From assembly GCA_024343425.1 (NCBI GenBank), contig BRLC01000013.1, positions 1-64,000 on the forward strand: a stretch of DNA of 64,000 nt, read 5' to 3'. This DNA comes from Rhizobiaceae bacterium MnEN-MB40S. Lineage in GTDB: Bacteria; Pseudomonadota; Alphaproteobacteria; Rhizobiales; Rhizobiaceae. The notes below the pieces were generated by a model. The model saw nothing but the letters and a program-made list of their open reading frames with translations. It did no database searches and was not told the origin of the DNA. The first letter of the stretch is position 1; each line of letters begins with the position of its first letter. Below, piece by piece: positions 59,627-64,000 of the stretch. The position numbers and the translations under genes are program-made.

Positions 59627-60589
59627 ATGAGCGCCTCGTTGCCGTCGGTCCACCTGTCTCCCGAAGGACAGCTCGTTGAGCGTCACTGGCAGGAGATGCA
59701 GTTCTGGAAGCGGCTTTACACCTGGGGCGGCGTTCTGGCGCTTGCCGTCATTCTGTTTTTCTCGCTCTGGTTCGCGAACGAGACAAACGCCGGAAAATTC
59801 TTCGACCGCCTTCCGCATTTCTTCGATTTCGTCGGCGATCTCATTCCGCGCGACTGGCTGGAAGTGCCCCGCGCGCTCTTCGATCTGCCGACGCCTTACG
59901 AAGACGGCAGCCTGAAATTCAACTATCCCGACGGGCGCTATTACATCACCGAGAATTTCTACGTTCCCGAATATTTCTACAAGATGTTCGAGACGCTGAA
60001 TATCGCGCTGCTGGCGACTCTGACCGGCTTCTTCTTCGGGTTCATTCTGTGTTTCCTGGCGGCGTCCAACCTGACGACCCGCCGCTGGCTGCGCTTCTTT
60101 GTGCGCCGCTTCATGGAGCTGTTACGCGCCTTTCCGGAGATCGTGATCGCCGGTTTTTTCCTGGCGGTTCTCTCACTCGGACCGATCCCCGCCGTCATCG
60201 CCGTTGCAATCCACACGATCGGTGCGCTCGGCAAAATGTATTTCGAGGTGGTCGAGAACGCCGACATGCGCCCTGACGAGGGTCTGCGCGCCGCCGGCGG
60301 CAACTGGGTGGAACGGGTGTGGTTCGGCATCGTGCCGCAGGTCATGCCGAATTTTCTCTCTTATGCGCTGCTCAGGTTCGAGATCAATGTCCGCGCGTCG
60401 ACGATCATCGGCGCCGTGGGCGGCGGCGGCATCGGCGAATCGCTGAGACTGTCGATCAGCCGCGGCCATGAGGCCAAGACCCTGGCCATTGTCATTCTGC
60501 TGTTTTTCACGATCGTCGCCGTCGATCAGCTGTCTGCGCATCTGCGCAAGCGCATCGTCGGCGACCAGGCGTTCGCTTTCGGAGCGTGA
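59627..60589 (+). CDS. phnE1: Phosphonate ABC transporter permease PhnE1
   Basis: A 320-residue permease with six helices and PhnE features: FFGFILCFLAASNLTTRRWLRFFVRRFMELLRAFPEIVIAG and the EAA loop EGLRAAGGNWVERVWFGIVPQVMP. A periplasmic segment of about 80 residues follows the first helix. Forms the channel with PhnE2, encoded 13 bases downstream. Confidence 0.92.
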   Translation: MSASLPSVHLSPEGQLVERHWQEMQFWKRLYTWGGVLALAVILFFSLWFANETNAGKFFDRLPHFFDFVGDLIPRDWLEVPRALFDLPTPYEDGSLKFNYPDGRYYITENFYVPEYFYKMFETLNIALLATLTGFFFGFILCFLAASNLTTRRWLRFFVRRFMELLRAFPEIVIAGFFLAVLSLGPIPAVIAVAIHTIGALGKMYFEVVENADMRPDEGLRAAGGNWVERVWFGIVPQVMPNFLSYALLRFEINVRASTIIGAVGGGGIGESLRLSISRGHEAKTLAIVILLFFTIVAVDQLSAHLRKRIVGDQAFAFGA

Positions 60590-60602
60590 GGTCAGACCAA
60601 CA

Positions 60603-62186
60603 ATGAACACCATGTCCGCACAATCCGTCGACGCCACCGCCGCCAAATATCCGCACATCTTCGAACAGCCTTTCTTCAAGCGCTATCGCGCGCCCATCGC
60701 CGCCGTCATAATTCTCGCCTATCTGATCTTCTCCTGGTTCTTCTTCGGTTTCGGAAAGGCCTTTTCGGAAGGGCGATGGGACATCGCCGGCGCCTATTTG
60801 TCCGACTGGGTGAGCTACGAGGTAAGACCCGACGTCGAATATGACGGCGACTATCTCGCCGTCGAGTTCCCGCGTTTCTCGCCGCTCGGCTCCGACCCGG
60901 ATCCGGCGTGGCTCCACAAGACCAGTGAACAGGTGGAGCGCCAGGTCGAAGTCGAGGCGGGCGCAGGCGTCGGAACGGAAAACAGCGCCTTTTCCAGCAC
61001 CGGCAGCTTCATGGTGGAAGGCGCGCCTGGCACACAGGAAGGCGGCGCCGACTCGGAAGAAAGTTCAGGCAGCTTTATGGCGCCCGGAACACAGACCACC
61101 GGCGCCGGCGAGACGACCGAAGCCGTCGAACCGGAGATGAAAACCGTGAGGGAAGTCGTCACGACCGAGGTCAATCTCGAGATAGGCGGCGCGCAGATTC
61201 TCATCGTTCCGCGGCTCGTGACGGTCGTCTATGAAAATGTTGAACTGGTGATCGACGTTGTTCCGGACGTATCGGTCAACGCCCGCGGCGCGCTGCCCGA
61301 ATGGGCCGAGCAAAGGGAAGCCGGCGGCGACATCAAGATGAATTTCGGCTTCGCCGGGACGCTTGAGGTCGAAAGCGACGAAGTGAAGATACGCAAGCGC
61401 TTCCTTGGCTGGGAAAACTTCTGGTTCGACACCTATTCGCCGTTCTGGGGCAAGAGCTTCACGGAAGTCGTCGGCCTGGTCTTCTCGTCCGACCGGATCG
61501 ATCCGGAGATGTCGAACGCGGCGCTCGCCTTCAATGACTTCCTCTACAATGGCGAATGGCAGCACCTTGATGTTTGGATCAAGCTGCTGCAGACCATCGT
61601 CATGGCCTTCGTCGGAACGCTGTTCGCCACATTCCTCGCCTTTCCGCTGTCCTTTGCGGCGGCCCGCAACATCACGCCCAGCCGTCTGGTCAACCAGGGG
61701 CTGAAGCGCTTCTTCGACTTCCTGCGCTGCGTGGACATGCTGATCTGGGCGCTGTTCTTCACGCGGGCCTTCGGGCCGGGGCCGCTGGCCGGTATCTCGG
61801 CGATCTTCTTCACCGACACCGGAACGCTGGGCAAGCTCTATTCCGAAGCGCTGGAAAATATCGACGACAGGCAACGGGAAGGCATCCGATCCGTCGGCGC
61901 ATCGCCCGTCCTCGTTCAGCGCTACGGCGTCATTCCGCAGGTGCTGCCGCTTTTCGCCAGCCAATCGCTGTATTTCTGGGAATCGAACACCCGCTCGGCG
62001 ACCATTATCGGCGCGGTCGGCGCCGGCGGCATTGGCCTCAAACTCTGGGAAGCCATGCGCACGAATGCCGATTGGGAAAACGTCGCCTATATGGTAATAC
62101 TCATCCTCATCACGGTGTTCGTTTTCGACAATATTTCCAACGCCATCCGTAGCCGCCTGATGGGCCAGGGCGGCGAGCGGGTCTGA
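60603..62186 (+). CDS. phnE2: Phosphonate ABC transporter permease PhnE2 with low-complexity periplasmic insert
   Basis: A 527-residue permease. The C-terminal half is a standard PhnE (FAAARNITPSRLVNQGLKRFFDFLRCVDMLIWALFF, EAA loop EGIRSVGASPVLVQRYGVIPQVLP). The first helix (AAVIILAYLIFSWFFFGFG) is followed by a periplasmic part of about 270 residues. Within it, residues about 110-180 are rich in Gly, Ser, Thr and Glu, with two SGSFM/PGTQ-type repeats. E. coli PhnE is about 260-275 residues. The start at 60603 is inferred. Confidence 0.9.
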   Translation: MNTMSAQSVDATAAKYPHIFEQPFFKRYRAPIAAVIILAYLIFSWFFFGFGKAFSEGRWDIAGAYLSDWVSYEVRPDVEYDGDYLAVEFPRFSPLGSDPDPAWLHKTSEQVERQVEVEAGAGVGTENSAFSSTGSFMVEGAPGTQEGGADSEESSGSFMAPGTQTTGAGETTEAVEPEMKTVREVVTTEVNLEIGGAQILIVPRLVTVVYENVELVIDVVPDVSVNARGALPEWAEQREAGGDIKMNFGFAGTLEVESDEVKIRKRFLGWENFWFDTYSPFWGKSFTEVVGLVFSSDRIDPEMSNAALAFNDFLYNGEWQHLDVWIKLLQTIVMAFVGTLFATFLAFPLSFAAARNITPSRLVNQGLKRFFDFLRCVDMLIWALFFTRAFGPGPLAGISAIFFTDTGTLGKLYSEALENIDDRQREGIRSVGASPVLVQRYGVIPQVLPLFASQSLYFWESNTRSATIIGAVGAGGIGLKLWEAMRTNADWENVAYMVILILITVFVFDNISNAIRSRLMGQGGERV

Positions 62187-62199
62187 CCGTCGCGGAAAT

Positions 62200-62217
62200 C
62201 ATGCATGAAACTGTCAT
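62200..62217 (+). promoter_or_regulatory. Pho-box-like site upstream of DUF1045-phnM
   Basis: CATGCAT GAAA CTGTCAT matches the rhizobial PhoB box CTGTCATNAAACTGTCAT at 14 of 17 defined bases, with a perfect second half. It lies 58 bases before the DUF1045 start and suggests an extra promoter within the locus. Confidence 0.55.
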
Positions 62218-62275
62218 GCAAATCAGTTAGACCAGCGAAAATCAGCCAGAATCACCGTCATTCGAGGAAGACAGA

Positions 62276-62983
62276 ATGCGATACGCAATCTATTTTGTCC
62301 CGCCTATGAACGACCCTCTCAACAGGGTCGCGACGAACTGGCTCGGCCGTGATGTCTTCACCGGACAGACGGTCGAGGCGCCAGCGATCACCGGTCTCAA
62401 TTCGGCCGAGATCGCGTTCCATACCGCTGCTCCCAGACGATACGGTTTTCACGGAACGCTGAAAGCGCCGTTCGTGCTGGCCGATGGCCAGCCGGAGGAA
62501 GACCTGCTCAGAAAACTGATGCGGTTTTCCGACTCGGTCAAACCTTTCGAGATTCCGCGCATGGAGATCAGCAGGATAGGCCCGTTCTTCGCGCTCACGC
62601 CGAGCGAGCCAGTTCCCGATCTCCATGATCTCGCAGCGCGCGTCGTAAGAGAGTTCGACGAATTCCGCGCGCCGCCCAGCGAGGCGGAACTGGAGCGGCG
62701 CAATCCCGACAGGCTGACCGCCGCCCAGCTGGAAAACCTGCATCGTTGGGGCTATCCGTATGTCTTCGAGGAGTTCCGGTTTCACATGACGCTGTCAGGT
62801 CCGGTCGACCAGGCTGAAAGGGACCGGGTGGAGCAGGCGCTGCACGCCTTTTTCGATCCTGTGCTGAGCGAGCCTGTCGAAGTCGAGAATATCGCTCTTT
62901 TCGTGGAGGACGAAACGGGCGCGCCATTTTCGGTCCATTCGCTTCACCCGCTGGGGCGACTGGATCAGCGACGAACCGCATGA
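62276..62983 (+). CDS. DUF1045 phosphonate-cluster protein, 2H phosphoesterase-like
   Basis: A 235-residue protein with two HxT motifs, His59-Gly-Thr61 (YGFHGTLKAPF) and His170-Met-Thr172 (FRFHMTLSGPV), the signature of 2H phosphodiesterases. The family is regularly encoded beside phnM in alphaproteobacteria. By analogy with PhnP, it could open the cyclic 1,2-phosphate left by C-P lyase; that is inference. No signal peptide. A separate Pho-box-like site precedes it. Confidence 0.85.
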   Translation: MRYAIYFVPPMNDPLNRVATNWLGRDVFTGQTVEAPAITGLNSAEIAFHTAAPRRYGFHGTLKAPFVLADGQPEEDLLRKLMRFSDSVKPFEIPRMEISRIGPFFALTPSEPVPDLHDLAARVVREFDEFRAPPSEAELERRNPDRLTAAQLENLHRWGYPYVFEEFRFHMTLSGPVDQAERDRVEQALHAFFDPVLSEPVEVENIALFVEDETGAPFSVHSLHPLGRLDQRRTA

Positions 62984-63009
62984 GCGGGTTTTAGAGTAGA
63001 AACGGAAAC

Positions 63010-64000
63010 ATGTCCGAACTGATATTGAAGAACGCCAGAATTGTCCTCGACGACGAAGTCGTGAAAGGGACGCTCGTCATCCGCGACGGAAAAATCGCCG
63101 ATATTTCGACCGATACGTCGGTTCCCTCCGCCGAAGATCTCTCCAACGACTATCTGATCCCTGGCCTTGTCGAACTCCATACGGACCATCTGGAAGGCCA
63201 TTACGCGCCGCGCCCGAAGGTGCGCTGGAATCCGCTCGCAGCCGTGCTGGCGCATGACGCCCAAATCTGCTCGTCCGGCATCACCACCGTTCTCGACGCC
63301 CTGCGCGTCGGCATGGACCATGACGCGGACCTGACGGCCGAGGAAATGCAGATTCTCGCCAACGCGATCGACGACAGTTCGGAGAAGGGCAGCCTGCGGG
63401 CCGACCATTTCCTGCATCTGCGCTGCGAGGTTTCCGCGCCCAACTGCCACGAACAGTTCCGGGGGTTCGACGGCCATCCGCGCGTCCGTATGGCGTCGCT
63501 GATGGATCATGCGCCGGGCCAGCGACAGTTTCGCGATCTCGATCAGTACGCCGTCTACTATCGTGGCAAACTGAAGATGACGGAGCAGGAGTTCCAGGAT
63601 TTCTGCAAGCTTCGCATCGCCCAGTCGGAGGCCAATTCCGACCGCAATCGCGGCGTCATCGCAGAGACCTGCAAGGAGCGCGGCATCGTGCTGGCAAGCC
63701 ATGACGACGCAACGCTGGAACATGTCGAGGAAGCCGTTCAGCAAGGCATTCATGTCGCCGAATTTCCGACCACCATGGAGGCGGCCAGGGCCTCCAAGGA
63801 GGCCGGCATGGCGGTGCTGATGGGCGCGCCGAACGTCGTGCGCGGCGGATCCCATTCGGGCAATATCGCTGCCCGCGAACTCGCCGAAAACAATCTGCTG
63901 GATATCCTGTCCTCGGACTACATCCCGTTCAGCCTGATCCAGTCGGCCTTTTATCTCGACAACGAAGTGGACGCGATTTCCCTGCCGCAGGCGATACAGA
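63010..64000 (+). CDS. phnM: PhnM, ribosyl-triphosphate diphosphatase (3' end outside window)
   Basis: The frame opens at ATG 63010 and runs off the right edge after 330 codons; the family length is about 380. It is an amidohydrolase-fold enzyme with metal ligands in ELHTDHLEGH (His57, Asp59, His60), RWNPLAAVLAHDAQICSSGITTVLDAL, LRCEV and LASHDDATLEHVE. It removes pyrophosphate from ribose-1-phosphonate 5-triphosphate so that PhnJ can act. It follows DUF1045 by 26 bases. Confidence 0.93.
   Translation, partial: MSELILKNARIVLDDEVVKGTLVIRDGKIADISTDTSVPSAEDLSNDYLIPGLVELHTDHLEGHYAPRPKVRWNPLAAVLAHDAQICSSGITTVLDALRVGMDHDADLTAEEMQILANAIDDSSEKGSLRADHFLHLRCEVSAPNCHEQFRGFDGHPRVRMASLMDHAPGQRQFRDLDQYAVYYRGKLKMTEQEFQDFCKLRIAQSEANSDRNRGVIAETCKERGIVLASHDDATLEHVEEAVQQGIHVAEFPTTMEAARASKEAGMAVLMGAPNVVRGGSHSGNIAARELAENNLLDILSSDYIPFSLIQSAFYLDNEVDAISLPQAIQ

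Noticed and set aside
1..64000. tRNA, rRNA or known riboswitch
   Set aside because: No cloverleaf, TPsiC-loop signature or conserved rRNA stretch was noticed by eye; a covariance-model scan was not possible.

Overview
The window looks like a chromosome segment of an alphaproteobacterium of the order Hyphomicrobiales (rhizobia and relatives). The evidence is high GC, dense ABC and TRAP transport genes, class III cyclases with TPR tails, a PhnF-controlled phosphonate cluster with two PhnE permeases and a DUF1045 protein, and a CadC-like regulator with TPRs. The genus is not settled by the sequence. No rRNA, tRNA, CRISPR array, prophage or intact insertion sequence was seen. Layout: 1-7.3 kb holds the end of a DrrAB-type exporter, an alpha/beta hydrolase, a ThuA-like protein, a lipid kinase, a flavin monooxygenase, a DoxX protein and an AT-richer HEAT-like gene. 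7.5-14.8 kb holds a cytoplasmic molybdoenzyme operon that best fits sulfite dehydrogenase SoeABC, an orphan branched-chain amino acid binding protein with a terminator, and an aminotransferase behind a perfect inverted repeat. 14.8-22 kb is the accessory zone: a cyclase, a Sel1-repeat gene flanked by two arrays of a roughly 45-bp repeat, an orphan HigA, a K+ channel remnant cut off by roughly 208-bp tandem repeats, a class I glutamine amidotransferase, paired inverted repeats, a small lipoprotein and a secreted beta-trefoil protein. 22-31 kb holds a cyclase-TPR protein, an ABC exporter, a divergent LysR/SDR pair, a peroxiredoxin-rhodanese pair and a winged-helix-TPR regulator. 31-39 kb holds a TRAP/M20 peptidase/amino acid oxidase operon divergent from a TetR gene with a perfect 20-bp palindrome between them, a flavin reductase and a VapBC-type toxin-antitoxin pair. 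39-48 kb holds a LivMHFG cluster without a binding protein and a complete PotABCD-like polyamine-type transporter. 48-50 kb has MnmD and a divergent FAD oxidoreductase that together resemble a split MnmC, and an orphan HigA next to a decayed HigB. 50-64 kb is a C-P lyase locus: phnF, then phnGHIJKL plus a hexapeptide acyltransferase, a two-gene copper-type insert on the opposite strand, then phnCDE1E2, a DUF1045 2H-phosphoesterase-like gene and phnM running off the end. How it works together: the phn genes import phosphonates (PhnCDE) and convert them through ribosyl-triphosphate intermediates (PhnGHIJ, PhnM) to phosphate. Three Pho-box-like sites and a PhnF-type operator suggest phosphate-starvation activation plus local repression. 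The most unusual features are the 45-bp repeat arrays with twin minus-strand small ORFs around the Sel1 gene, the repeat-truncated channel gene, and the low-complexity insert in PhnE2.
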